From NCBI GenBank assembly GCA_963556495.2, contig OY747712.1, forward strand, positions 9,543,581 to 9,607,580: DNA of 64,000 nucleotides. The letters are read 5' to 3'. Made by a program: the position numbers and the translations under genes. Below are positions 1-10,989 of this stretch, one piece after another; position 1 is the first letter of the stretch; each line of letters begins with the position of its first letter. This DNA comes from Valencia hispanica (lineage: Eukaryota > Chordata > Actinopteri > Cyprinodontiformes > Valenciidae). The notes under the pieces are model-generated. The model did not search any database, was not told the origin of the DNA, and worked only from the letters and a program-made list of their open reading frames with translations.

Positions 1-596
1 ATGATCTAGGGCTGGGGCAATATGGCCTCAAATCTATACTGTGATATAATCTAAAGCATGTGCAGTAACGATATCTGTTGCGATATTGTCTTTATCTATG
101 TCAAAATGACTGTTTTTGAACATTCTCACTTTCCAGATTGCTGCAGAAGAACTTAAAAAAGTTCAGAATGCCATTTAAAGAATATTTACTGTGCAAAATG
201 CATCTAAAAAATATTCAAATCTCTTTCCAAAAAATGCAACAGAAATTGTTCTCACAACATAAAGATATAAATATTCAAAATGAAATAAAAGCTACACCTT
301 ATGAAAACACAAAGTTCAAAATTGTCTGTGTTCCTGGTTACTTATTTATACATTTAATGTCGCCTCTTTTTCAACTCCTGGGATTGTTTGGGATTGTCAC
401 CACAGTTACACATCATAACTTAATGTCCAGAAATAAGAGCGAACATTCTTCTAGCTTCACAGCATCCAACACCAGAGGAAGCAATTGTCCAAACATGCAA
501 CGCCTCAACCCAAGAAATTATGAACAAATGTCTACAAAGAGAACAAATCAGAACTAACACAGCTACTCCAACATGCTGGCACTATGAGCGGCGCCA
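1..596. other. AT-rich sequence, no recognised feature
   Basis: The sequence is AT-rich and not repetitive by eye. A 139-codon open frame lies at 138-557 on the plus strand. Its product is lysine- and asparagine-rich with no motif I recognise, and nothing marks a promoter or splice sites around it. I treat it as a chance open frame. Confidence 0.4.
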
Positions 597-604
597 TTCT
601 AGAG

Positions 605-809
605 CAGTGTGTTTTCAAACCTGCTCCTCAAGGCAAAATGTCCGTCATGTTTTAGATGTTTCCCTTCTTCAGCACACCTGATTTCAGTTGATGGCTGATT
701 AACAGGCTTTTGCTGAACCGCAATCATCTGAAGCAGGTGTTTGAATGCAGGAAAACATCTAAAACATGCAGGGCAGTGTGCCTTGAAGAACAGGGTTGGG
801 GAAACACTG
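605..809. mobile_element. hAT-type MITE with perfect 8-bp target duplication
   Basis: This 205-bp element begins CAGTGTGTTTTC and ends GAAACACTG. It is flanked on both sides by the identical octamer TTCTAGAG (597-604 and 810-817), and an 8-bp duplication is the hAT hallmark. The two halves are largely inverted copies of each other: segments around 'aaacatctaaaacatgcagg' near 751-770 mirror the stretch near 638-665, so the RNA or single strand would fold back. There is no coding capacity. The perfect duplication suggests a fairly recent insertion. Confidence 0.85.
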
Positions 810-1051
810 TTCTAGAGGATTAGGGATAGATAATAATTAGAGCAGTAGAACATTTTTAAAATTTAATTAATCACAGGGTAGCTGTTAATTCTTCTCGATT
901 AATTAACAGTCCTAAATATGACTGAAAAAGTAACATTTTCGGTGTAAATGACAAAACTGGAAGCCATTGCTTTTTTTTCAGGAAGTACAGGAGTGATCCA
1001 CAAAACTTTTGTTTTGAACTCTACCATCACATTTACACGTGGCCCTTTTAA

Positions 1052-1536
1052 AGAGCCTATATGCAACTTTTTCCCCAAAATAAACGTAACAATAGCCTTT
1101 TTATTTGACCATTTATGACTCAAACATGTCCTGAAGAGCATACTGACACCTTGTCAGCTCACAGTGGGTGCACCTATAAGCCTGTATCCAATTTTTTCTA
1201 TTTTCTGTCGGGTCCGATTTTCCCGCGCTGTCTGCGGATGTGACGTCAAGCGCGTTCATTTTAAATGTTTCAGATCACTCTGCCACCACCGCTAGTCAGC
1301 ACTCGCAAGCAGTTCGATGGATTGTGTGAATACACAGAAGAGACCAAGGACAACTCTGATACCAACAGTAACTCCACATAAGACTAAAAAAGTTAAACTC
1401 CTGACAAGTGCCCGAAAAAGATCGAAGATTGAGAGCGACCGGCGCACGAGCGCAAGCAGAAAGGAAGAGCAGTTCCGTTTTTGGCCACATGGGGTCAGTC
1501 GCAAGTTTAAATTTCAGAAAATTGCATATAGCCCCT
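1052..1536. mobile_element. TTAA-flanked MITE (piggyBac- or Kolobok-like), 485 bp
   Basis: The tetramer TTAA sits at 1048-1051 and 1537-1540. Immediately inside are matching inverted termini: AGAGCCTATATGCAACTTTT on the left and, read in reverse complement, AGGGGCTATATGCAATTTTC on the right. TTAA duplication is characteristic of piggyBac and also of Kolobok elements, and I cannot choose between them without a transposase. The interior is more GC-rich than its flanks and contains a basic open frame starting at 1317, which I do not regard as a gene. Confidence 0.7.
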
Positions 1537-1617
1537 TTAACCTAATCATCTTTTACCCAGTTTTTAAGGCAAGGTAACTGGTTAACATTTTCTGAACGTA
1601 AAGCTGACCGTTTCTTA

Positions 1618-1840
1618 TTAATTTTGAACAACCCTGAGCATCCTCTTCATGGGACTATCCTACAACAACAGAGTGTCTTCAGTCAGAGGCTTTTTCAGTT
1701 TCGCTGCAACATTGACTGCTACAGGAGATCCTTCCTGCCCACAGTCATCAGGATCTATAACTCCTTGAAAAATGTAATAGTATGAGCTACGACAACACTT
1801 AATTTATCTGTGGGATCAATAAAGTATTTCTGAATTGATT
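1618..1840 (+). mobile_element. Rex1-like LINE, 3'-terminal fragment
   Basis: Conceptual translation gives the C-terminal end of the Rex1 reverse transcriptase ORF (NPEHPLHGTILQQQSVF and onward to IYNSLKN), closely matching the end of the longer minus-strand copy at 11280-13242. It is followed by the short 3' UTR with 'tgggatcaataaagtatttctgaattga', the Rex1 3' tail. This is a dead-on-arrival 5' truncation: only about 220 bp were copied. Confidence 0.85.
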
Positions 1841-3917
1841 TTTTTTCTGAACAATAGAGAGATTATTTGTTTATCAACACCAAGATGCGCGTGACACAGA
1901 ACCTTTACATTACTCCATTGTTCCCACTGTTATTATTTGCAGTTACCTTGCAGCGGCAGTGTTTGTTAGTTATCTTAGCTTGTTTGTTAGCCAAGGCTTA
2001 TCTGATGTGAAGTGATAGCTGCAGATTGTTGCATTTTGTAATAATTGCTCATTCCAATCACTTCTCCTGATTGCTTGCAACCAAAGACGTCTTTTGTTTG
2101 CCTTGAAAGGGGCGAGTCGATGGAATAGAACTTGCATGTTTTGTTGTTTTTATCAAAGCGATTTGTGCAACCAAGAGAAAGAGACATAATCTTGTCTCCT
2201 TCTGCAGACTGCAAGCGCATCACAGCAGGGAGTGACGTAGACCGATAATCCCTATGATCCGCAAATGAGAAGAGACATTCACATGGAACCATGGATGTAG
2301 TTTGGGTCTGCCATGCTGTTTAGGTGAGAAGCCACCACTGAAAGAAGCGCAGGTTTAATTGTGGGATAAACAGGGTGGGTCATTCTGTGCATGTGTTAAT
2401 TGCGTTTAAAAAAATGTACTGTTCATTAACTGCCACATGTTGTTGAACGTCCCTCGTAATTTGCTAAAGCGTTAGGCCTTGGTCTGACTGTGGGCTGAAC
2501 AAAATTAGCCCCAATGAGGAGCAAATTGAGGGGGCGTGGTAAGCAATCGGTCATTCACTCCGTATCACTAACTACAGTGAATCGAACGGGGTTGGTTGGG
2601 CTGTGAAAAGTTAGCCCTTTGGAGAGATTTTGCGGTTTTCTTGTGACTGTTGAGAACCAGCGGAGTAAATTTCACAAAATGTTATACAATATTTTTAATT
2701 TATGTTTATTAGATAGCTATTTTAACTATTTTTTTTTCTAAACAAAGGCTAGGGCTTACCCCTACGAGCCCACTTATCCCAACTGTCCCTTACTCCCATA
2801 CTGTAGGTCTATAATCAAGTGCATATGTTTAAACAAATAAAACCAGTCTAGTAAAAAATTTGGCATATTTCCCATGAGCTCAAGAAGATTTAAACTCCTG
2901 CAGCGTGAATATTTAGGTAAATATATTACGTGGGCAACGATGACTCAGCTTATTGTAATTTTAACATTTACAGCTTAAAACTTTTCCAACAAAGACAGCA
3001 GAAAGCGAAAACATAAATTTTTTTTTCTCTCTGCTTTGTCAATGTCTAGAGTTCAATGAATTCCACAGCCACCCTAACCTTGAAAAATTTCACTTTGGAG
3101 AGGCTGAAGTTGAACCTTTCTTCGGCAGCAAACTGTGGAGAATCTCAGATAACCTGCGACCACGGCTGAGCAAATATCAAACCGTAGCAGGCGAGCTGCA
3201 GAACATCCAGGACAGCCGTCCTCGGCGTCTCAATCACACTTCAGTACATGCAGCTCGCAGAAAGAACCTCGCCCTCGGCTTGTGATCCCTGTAATGGAAT
3301 ATGGTGTATAATCGAGAGGAGAGCTGGTGAGTTAATGAAAAGGTCGGAGAGGTGACATTTTCTGAGGGACGACTGAAGGGGGATGACATTTACAAAGAAG
3401 AGGCCCCAAAGACGGCCCCTTTGGGAAGGGCCTTTTATAATAAGCTGGAGAAATGCGAAGCTGATTTCTGCGTGACTCAGGCGTGTTGGCTGGGTAGCCG
3501 TCGTTGTCTGCAGGTGGGATCATTTGGCTGTGTTGAACAGATGGAGAGTGGCTGTCCTGGTCCTCACTAGACGGAGATTCATTTTCAAATGTTAATTTTA
3601 TCTCTACATTGAGCACATTGTTTCACACGGGTGGGATTTTATTTAGCTTCATTATCACCGTTTCAGCTAAAGTAAAACAGCAGTTTTATTGTTGTTCTTA
3701 GCAGCTGTGGCACGTTGCAGACGAGGTTCACACCCTGACACTCAAACCTGACAGAACGGCCATGGATTTCTGATAATGAGGTCGGTGAGGCAGGTGAACG
3801 AAGAGGTTTGTGGCTGCTTCAGTTCACCTCCTGGGTAATGGCATCAAAACAGAGGAACCTTTAGCTTCTAGAAGCAACAGGAGTTTCACAGAATATAGCC
3901 TTTTATCTGTAGAAAAG
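1841..3917. other. Unassigned intergenic sequence
   Basis: About 2 kb with no repeat or exon I can name. It holds short open frames at 1987-2292 (minus) and around 3332-3616 (both strands). Those in the second group overlap antisense to each other, show no homology I recognise and lack convincing splice context. The 3050-3570 part is less AT-rich than its surroundings and could be an unrecognised exon or regulatory segment, but nothing in it is decisive. Confidence 0.35.
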
Positions 3918-4294
3918 AGTATAAAGTGTTTGTCCCCTCTTTACAATCGATCATGATCCACAAAATTTGCAGTTTCTGACCAACTATTTGCAAAAACAAA
4001 ACCCTATTAATGTGAAAGTTAAAACTAATTTCTACAAAATAACGATGAATGTATGTGCCGGTAACAAAGTGATTGCATAAATAGTCCCTCCCTTTAAAGT
4101 GACTGACCTAATTCAACAGAGGTCCAGCCAATTGGTGCTAGTCGTCTTACAATGAGTGGAATGGAGATCACCAGAGTGCAGTGAGTGTGTCTCCAGTGAT
4201 TGGGGTATAAAGACGGATGCATCTGGAAGGTCAACTCACTGCTTAATCACAGGTTAATCACAGGTTAATCAGTATTCCTGGCTACCATTACAGC

Positions 4295-5170
4295 ATGACG
4301 ACTAAAGGCCACTCCAAGCAAATGAGAGAAAAGGTTATTGAAAAGTATCAGTCAGGGGATGGATTAAACATTTTTCTAAGGCCGTGAACATCCCCTGGAG
4401 TTCTGTTAAATCCATCAACAAGAGAGGAAAGGAATAAGGCAGATGTGTAAATCTGCTTCAATCAGGTCGTCCTCACACACACACACACACACACACACAG
4501 CAAGGAGGAGGCTAGTGAGAAAGGCCACCAGGACACTTCTGACTACACTCAAGGCGCTACAAGCCTCAACAGCCGAGATGGAAGAGACTCCGCAGACAAG
4601 AACACTTAGCCGGGTTCTTCACCAGTCAAAGCTTAATGGGAGAGCCACTGTTGAAAAAAACTCATCAAGGCTCGACTAGAGTTTGCCAAAAGGCAGGTGG
4701 GAGACTCCATGGTCAAGTGGAAGAAAGTTCTTTGGTCTGATGAGAACAAAATGGAGCTTTTTAGGCCATCAGACATGACGCTTTGTTTGGTGAAAACCAA
4801 ACCCACCATCCCCACTGTGAAGCATGGCGGTGGCAGCAGGTTCTGGAAGGCTTGTGAAGGTGGAAGGTGAAATGAATGCAGCAAAATACTAGGGTACAAT
4901 TAGTTTCCCTCTGCAGGAGAACTCCGGCTTCAGAGAAGATTTATTATCCATGACAACGACCCGAAGCGTCCAGCAAAAGCTACAAAAAGGTGGATGTTCT
5001 GGAGTGGTCTAGTCAAAGTTCAGACCTCAATCCCATAGAGAATTTATGGCAGGACTGAAAATGGCTGTTCACAGCTGAGCCAAACACAACCTGACAGAGC
5101 TTGAACAGTTTAGCAGGAAGATCGGACGAAAACTGTAGAGGAGCTGCCTGACTGAGACCTGTCCACACGT
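4295..5170 (+). pseudogene. Tc1 transposase pseudogene
   Basis: Across shifting frames the Tc1 transposase order is recognisable. First comes an N-terminal helix-turn-helix (KGHSKQMREKVIEKYQSG). A linker with the DNA-binding region follows and is interrupted by a CA microsatellite at 4474-4499. The catalytic core then shows VKWKKVLWSDENKMELF and PTIPTVKHGGGSR, a DNDPK-type motif near 4955, and a degraded SPDLNPIENLW motif near 5020-5045. Several stops and frameshifts separate these blocks, so no functional transposase can be made. The family cuts and pastes at TA dinucleotides. Confidence 0.85.
4474..4499. repeat. (CA)n microsatellite inside Tc1
   Basis: Thirteen CA dinucleotides in a row have expanded within the transposase linker of the Tc1 relic. 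Confidence 0.95.
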
Positions 5171-5411
5171 CTAAAGGTCCATCTGCTAAATACTGACTTG
5201 AAGGGGCGTAAATATTTATGCAATAACGTATTTTAAGTTAAATATTTTTCATTTGATTGTCATTATTTTGTAGAAATCAGTTTTCACATTAAGATTAAAG
5301 TTGTTGTTTTTTTGTAATTTGTCAAAAAGCCAAATGTTGTTCATGATTGATTTATCAAAGCAATAAAAAGGGTAAAACATCCAAGGGGGTAAATAATTTT
5401 TAGAGGCACCA

Positions 5412-6459
5412 TGTTTCTATGATTGTGTAGGGGTGCATCCAAGTCTTATTGATACATTTCACAATGTTTTATCTTGAACTGCAGATTCGCAATATTTAGC
5501 ATAACAAAAGTCAAAGTAAAAAAAGTTTTACTCTGGAAGTGATAAATGTAAAATTTTACACAATGGGGTCTAAAAGGCTTTTGTTAGATGAGGTGTTTCC
5601 ATGCAGAGACTCGCACTGTGACCTTATCAGTGAGAGATATTAAAACACTCCCATTCACATATGAAAGGTCATACACCTTTATTGTCTCCTTCTTGAAAAT
5701 CCTTCCTCCTAGACCTTTATTCGACTTTACTGTCTGGCATTTCTTTTACATCAATACCAATGTAACTTTTTAAAGCTCTAACTGACTTATAAAGTCAGCA
5801 AAAGTGCAGTGAAAACACAACTTTGGTTCTTGTAATACCTCATAATGAAATGTAACTAAACGGCGTGAAGAGAATCGGGCCTTTTGAGAGACGTACATCA
5901 AGGAAGGGTATGCTTCCCCTGCCACATGGGGGGACTTAATCAGGACAGCTTTTTGAGGTCCGTCTCCTGAGAACGGAGCGCAGAGAGCTTTGAGCCTTTG
6001 ATGTGTCTGCCAGCAGACTGGTCGTGTGTTTTCCTTGCCGATAAATTCCCTAATATGCATGTAATGACAGCGGCCTGGTGGAGGATGTGCAACAGATGTT
6101 TTCTTAATTATGCATTTGGTTAAGGAAGCTTTGAGGTCATAGGTCAGTTGTTTAAAACTGGGATTGGATTGCTGATGTTAGAATCTTTTTATCCCGAACA
6201 GAAAAATTAATTTTCAGAACTATGATGTAATGTAGACCGAAGCACCTCGGGTTTTTGTACCAGGTTCTTGTGGCTTTGTTTCTACGAACTTTGTCCTTCA
6301 AGTGTCTTGCTCTGTGTTGTAAAATGCTTATTTGTTTTCACTTCTCTGGGTTCCGAAGCAGCCTGGAAAAAATGAAGAAATAAGGATTTCACCATTTTCC
6401 AGATCTGAAATGTATGGGAAAATATTTGTATTTAAATTCTTTATTCCAATGTCTAAAAA
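5412..6459. other. Unassigned intergenic sequence
   Basis: No repeat family or exon recognised. The segment around 6050-6125 (TATGCATGTAATGACAG and TTAATTATGCATTTGG) has POU- and homeodomain-like sites, but they are too few to call an enhancer. Confidence 0.3.
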
Positions 6460-6705
6460 TTGTGTCAATCCTTTCTTGTATACTTTAGGTCCATCTTTTC
6501 TTACTTACAGGTCTCCTTCCTTTTTCTGTTTTGTCTATCTTTGATTCTGTTATTCCTTCCATCCCTCTCTTTTGTACTTCCCTTTTTCTGTTCTCTCCTT
6601 GTTTCCATTTGTCCTACCTTTCTGTTTGTTTGTTTTTTTACTTTCCCCTCTTTCTTGTGTCCTTTCTTTCATTGTTTCATTTGTTTTTTCTTCCTTTCAT
6701 CCTTT
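6460..6705. repeat. Polypyrimidine-rich flank of the TTCC tract
   Basis: The plus strand is overwhelmingly C and T with scattered G. It grades into the pure tetranucleotide repeat that follows, probably a degenerate, older part of the same microsatellite. Open frames here encode only low-complexity F/L/P/S peptides. Confidence 0.7.
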
Positions 6706-6825
6706 TCCTTCCTTCCTTCCTTCCTTCCTTCCTTCCTTCCTTCCTTCCTTCCTTCCTTCCTTCCTTCCTTCCTTCCTTCCTTCCTTCCTTCCTTCCTTCC
6801 TTCCTTCCTTCCTTCCTTCCTTCCT
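6706..6825. repeat. (TTCC)n microsatellite, about 30 units
   Basis: An essentially perfect run of TTCC for about 120 bp. The three overlapping plus-strand open frames that read (LPSF)n are products of the repeat and not genes. Confidence 0.98.
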
Positions 6826-6887
6826 TTCATCTTTTATTTCTTTCCTTCCCTTCTTCCCTACAGTCCATATCAACTCTATTGTCTGTA

Positions 6888-6962
6888 TGTGGGGTCATTT
6901 TTAATCTGTAAAGCACTTTGAGTTACAATCTATATGAAAAGCTATTTATAAATAAAGAATAA
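6888..6962 (+). mobile_element. LINE 3'-end fragment (L2-like)
   Basis: The stretch 'gggtcatttttaatctgtaaagcactttgag' followed by 'ctatttataaataaag' is the 3' UTR signature shared by the L2-like LINEs elsewhere in this window (compare 11260-11279 with 13243-13316). Only the last 75 bp or so is recognisable. Confidence 0.6.
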
Positions 6963-7726
6963 AAACTAAACTAAACAGAATGATACTGAAAATGTGATCT
7001 AATACATCTAGGTCAACCCTGGAAAACCAGCTAGATTTGTTATTCATAGATGTCATCTGCATTACATTTGGAATAAAATACTTAATTTTTGTAAGATTTA
7101 CCCTGAAGGAAACATCTGAAAAGTAAAAGAAACTCCCCCAAGGTGGCTCCCTGAGAAACACTCCAGCCTTAAAGCATCTGTAGAGGAGGTACATCTTAAA
7201 TTTCACTCAGTAGGACAGTACCTAACCTTGTTCTTGAGGAAATTTAAAAGAATGGTGCTCCATTGTAGCAAAGTCTGCACCTAAATCCGAAAACAGGCTA
7301 AACAAATCTACTGTTCCTACATACGATAGTTAGTTGTTACAGACTTTAAACAGAGTTGATTCCTTATGACAGGAACTGAAACGCAAAAGAAGCCATGAAT
7401 GGTAGAAGAGGTCAGACTGCCACTTCAAGCTTTTGGCATGCGGAGGTGATTACAGGGTATCCGTGGGGTCTTGAAAAGTATTAAAAGTTGATCAATTGAT
7501 TTAAGGACAATTAGGACCGTTAAAAAATAAAATTTTGAATTAGTATCGAGATGTTTTTAAAATAAGTTTGTCTATCATAAATAGACGAACTTAAAATAAA
7601 AATGTTTTGTTCTTTTATGCCGGCTGTTTGCTCTGGTTTCTGTACCATGTGACTTTATGTACTATCAATACAGACATGCCATTGTTAAGGTCATGTATCT
7701 CACCATTTTATAGTGAAGTGCAGCGA

Positions 7727-7870
7727 TTCAATTCAAAAATACTTCATTGATCCCAGAGAGAAATTAAGTGTTGTTATAGCCTATACAATTTAAGGAATTG
7801 TAGTAGATCATGATGGCTGTGGGGAGGAAGGATTTCCTGTAGCATTCTGTGTTGCAGTGAAGCTGAAGAA
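7727..7870 (-). mobile_element. Rex1-like LINE, 3' fragment, nested
   Basis: Reading the minus strand gives the end of the Rex1 ORF and its 3' UTR. The plus strand shows 'attcaaaaatacttcattgatccc' then 'gctgtggggaggaaggatttcctgtag', nearly identical to the 3' end of the long copy at 11280. It is a severe 5' truncation that landed inside the hAT remnant. Confidence 0.85.
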
Positions 7871-7961
7871 GTTTGTAGAGATGGCACAACTATCTCAAGC
7901 GAAACTGAAGTTGCAGCACTACTGAAAATAGGGGAGTGTAAAATAGTTGTTTGTTTCGATA

Positions 7962-8102
7962 GACGTTGAGGATTTTAAACAGTGGCTGAAGTCTGTGGTC
8001 AAAAACAACAGGGAGGCTCACTATGCGTTCCGTAAAAAGATTGGAGTTGCCTCAATGAACATCAATGCAATCAAATCAAAAATGAATGGAGCGGGCCACT
8101 AA
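7962..8102 (+). pseudogene. hAT N-terminal BED-finger-like fragment
   Basis: The 46-codon open segment begins DVEDFKQWLKSVVKNNREAH and continues to a stop at 8100-8102. It resembles the first coding exon of fish hAT elements, which typically reads (E)FKxWLKPV followed by a CxLCKK zinc-finger knuckle. Here the cysteines are gone (the knuckle reads YAFRKK), so the zinc-binding BED domain is destroyed. The call rests on remembered family resemblance. Confidence 0.5.
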
Positions 8103-8869
8103 AAGCCACCATTAGCCGGCATTAACATTCACACCAATCAATCGTTGCCAATTTTTGTTGACAGCAGGAGCAACTTTGGCACATGCAACACCTGTGAGTA
8201 CACCCCTCCCCAATTCCCCAATTCTTTATATTCTTGAACAGTGGCGCAGGTGAATGACGCAAATCTCTCCTGCGACTACGCCTGGCTTAGCAGGAGATCA
8301 AATTGTGCATGCAGCAGTGTCCGATGTGTAGAAAGGCAACAGTTGAGCCTTATTTACTTTCAGCTTCATGTTTTTGTACGCCACTGAAACACACCGCAAA
8401 TCTGCTAGTCAAACTATTAACCTGGGGACATTTTCTTCCTTTTCTCTTATTAGAAATTGCTGCGTTTTTTTTCTGACATTATGGACACAGAGACGGAAAA
8501 TAAAGTGAAAGAGAGAAAGAAGACAAAGAAAGGTAGGGAAAAAAAGTTAAAAGGGAGAGGGTAAGTTGAAGACACAAGAGAGGGAGAGGAACAAAGAAAA
8601 CACAAGAAAACACCCCAGTCCACCTCCACACCCACAGGAGAGAGGGGAAAACCCCCCAATGATAATATTGGGTAGTGTATAAATAATGCAAACTGAGAAC
8701 TACACAACCACAACCTACACATAGATGTATAAATAGAACAATAGTGTCACTGAAAAGCTCATGGTGCCGATTATTACAAGATCTAGTTGTAGTAACCTCA
8801 GCCCAAGAGTGCACCTGTAAACAATGGAGTTTGTGTGTATGAGCATGCTGGTATAGGCTATAGGGTATC
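8103..8869. other. Unassigned, with a purine-rich tract
   Basis: The section 8485-8610 is strongly purine-rich on the plus strand (GA/AAAG runs), giving long but meaningless minus-strand open frames. No exon or repeat family recognised in the rest. Confidence 0.35.
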
Positions 8870-10130
8870 TCTATACGAGTGTTCAATAGCTGTTGTGAGA
8901 AGCCATCAATTCGCCTCCCAGGAATCGACAAAGACAAGGGGATCTGAGCAATAGACATCCAAAGGGCCCCCAGAGCACAGGAGCCCCAGGTGGACCAACA
9001 CAGGGCTGACCGCACCCCCCCGAAAGAGGAGCTGAGGAGAGCCCGAGGGGAACATCCAGCAGCTCCAATGCAGAGGCTCCGGGAGCTGCAGCGACAAGCG
9101 CCCCCAACAACAGGCTACGCTAGGGCGGATCCAGCCATGGAGCCTGAGACCCAAGGCTGCCCCACCCACCCAGCGAGGACGCCGCCAAGCCAGCCAATGG
9201 CTAACATGCGCCGCCACCACCCCCGGGCCAATCCCCACAGCCGACTTGCCAATGCCCCCTCACGCCCCATGTCAGGGGACCACACAAATAGCCCCAGCGG
9301 ACGGACGGCATCCCCAGACCAAGACCAGCCAGCACCCGGACACCAAGCTCAACCAACACTTGAAATTCAATCCCGCACACCGCAGAGCACTAAGACCAAG
9401 CATCCAACCAAGGTCAATCAAACCCACCAATGAACTGACCAAGCACATACAGAACAGGAGAGCAAGTGGAGACGCCGGACCTGACCCTTGCCGAGCCACC
9501 CAAGAACTATCACCAAACAATGCCCAAACCGGCCCCACCCAAAGAGTCGCCCCTAGCGTAGTCGCCTAAAGGAAAACATCGGCCCGGCACACCGGCCGAC
9601 TGATACTCCGGCCCTCCGAGGCCCGGCCAGGCAGGTACCAGGGATGAATCGCCATGCCCCCCTGAGTTGGACATCGAGAGCCACCAACTGAGAGCCGCAC
9701 TGGTGGGCAGAGGCATCAGTCACCGGCAGGGAGTGACGGACGGGAAATAGGCCCCTGACTTGGTGGGGGGCCTGAGATGCGCCAGGCGAAAAGGCAAAGA
9801 CCACCAAAGCCCACACAGGGGCGAAGCAGTCCACCAGCCCAGGCCCCAACCCAACCCCTGTTCCTCCTCCAGGACCCCAACCTCTGATGTCCAATGGCAA
9901 ACAGGGGTGTGGAAAGACCCCTAGCCTCCCTCCTCCCGCTCGAGTATGGTGTCGTCATAATGTGCAATTTAAACAGAGGGGTGGGTTGTGTGGAAGGCAA
10001 CCACACAGACCCATCCCCCACCCTGAGCCCGCAGTGTATATATGCAGATTAACAGTGGGCACCGGCACCAAAGGTGAAGCTGATTTAACAGCTCCTCCTC
10101 TAGATGCCGAAAATTGTGCCCACCCCAAAT
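8870..10130. repeat. GC-rich, T-poor dispersed repeat, probably from a LINE
   Basis: This segment is rich in C, A and G on the plus strand with very little T, quite unlike the AT-rich flanks. The bias removes stop codons and creates several overlapping open frames on both strands (up to about 178 codons). They have P/H/T/Q-rich or G/L/W-rich composition and no domain. I recognise its texture (phrases such as 'gtggagacgccggacctgac') as a repeated teleost sequence associated with non-LTR elements. I cannot assign the family or say which strand was transcribed. Confidence 0.45.
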
Positions 10131-10985
10131 ATTTTTTTTAATTTAATTTTCTGAGGCTGAGCATCCGGGCATCATTCCATCAATTTTATTGAAATTGGGA
10201 GCAGCATCCTTCTTGTATATGATGGGAGAAAATGGGTGTAAAGAACCATTGCCTTTTATTTATGTTGTTAAAACAAACAGAAGCTGAAGCCTCAGACTGA
10301 AAGCGTTTGATGGTAATAACCCGTTGAGGGAAGAGAGCTCTGATTTTAGTGCCCTCTTTCGAACAGTAATAGCTGTCGCAGACGCTTATTCTCCTTGACG
10401 ATTTGACGGGTGTGATTATGGAAATTATGCAATATCAAACGCTGTTCACCACAGCTATGTTCCCGTGTGTAATTTCTCCGCCCGTCAGAAGTTTCACAGC
10501 AATTTTTCTTTGTACTCATTCTTTGTGGACAGTGACCTTGTTCTAAACTGTCTTCAGCAGCTCCTGCTCAAGTTTTTTCCTGCAAAGTCATTGCAGTGTT
10601 GTCTCTCCATCAATAGTTTGACAATAAGCTCACGTTATTGCTTCTGCACGGACTGACAGCATGACATTTACTTTGAATGATGACTCGTAATGGTTTATGG
10701 CCCTCTATAAACTCACTGTTTTGATGGATGAGATGCTGGCTGTCGTTTGCAGCTTCGCGGTCGCACCATCTCTACATCTTATTGTCTCATAAGTCATTGA
10801 GCTTCTGAAGGACTCCTCTGTGCTGCTTTTCTGCCTGTGTAGCAAAGCAACATATTATTGAAATAATATATATTTGGTTTTTAATCTGAAGCAGATGCTC
10901 GGGTTGATGGTTTAACAGGTGGATTCTTTCTCATCCAAATCTAAAATCTGTTTTTAATAGCGCACAGAATCACATTGCTTTATGC
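10131..10985. other. Unassigned, possibly conserved non-coding
   Basis: A non-repetitive stretch with balanced composition and no coding signal. It has scattered TAAT and ATTATG motifs. Its texture resembles vertebrate conserved non-coding elements, but conservation cannot be seen from one sequence. Confidence 0.3.
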
Positions 10986-10989
10986 TGCT

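Larger units (their letters stand above)
3918..5411 (+). mobile_element. Tc1-like DNA transposon, full length but decayed
   Basis: About 1.5 kb bounded by long, diverged inverted repeats of roughly 200 bp. For example 'aatgtgaaagttaaaactaatttctacaaaata' near 4010-4040 is mirrored near 5255-5295, and 'gcataaatagtccctcc' near 4075 is mirrored by 'ggggcgtaaatatttatgc' near 5203. The interior is a broken Tc1 transposase. The outer boundaries are approximate because the TA target dinucleotides cannot be fixed confidently. Confidence 0.85.
7453..8102 (+). mobile_element. hAT-related element remnant with an inserted Rex1 piece
   Basis: The left part ('gggtatccgtggggtcttgaaaag' onward) resembles the terminus of a common teleost hAT-type repeat. 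The right part carries a BED-finger-like open segment at 7962-8102. A Rex1 3' fragment in antisense separates the two. The right terminus and target duplication could not be located, so the outer limits are approximate and the class rests mainly on the protein fragment. Confidence 0.5.

Noticed and set aside
138..557. 139-codon plus-strand frame
   Set aside because: No motif, no coding composition, no splice or promoter context.
6460..6921. Open frames of up to 153 codons with (LPSF)n
   Set aside because: They translate the TTCC microsatellite and its pyrimidine-rich flank in all three frames. No protein features.
8479..9900. Long frames on both strands (147, 178, 115 and 110 codons) as possible genes
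   Set aside because: They overlap antisense to each other in a T-poor repeat with biased composition and carry no domain.
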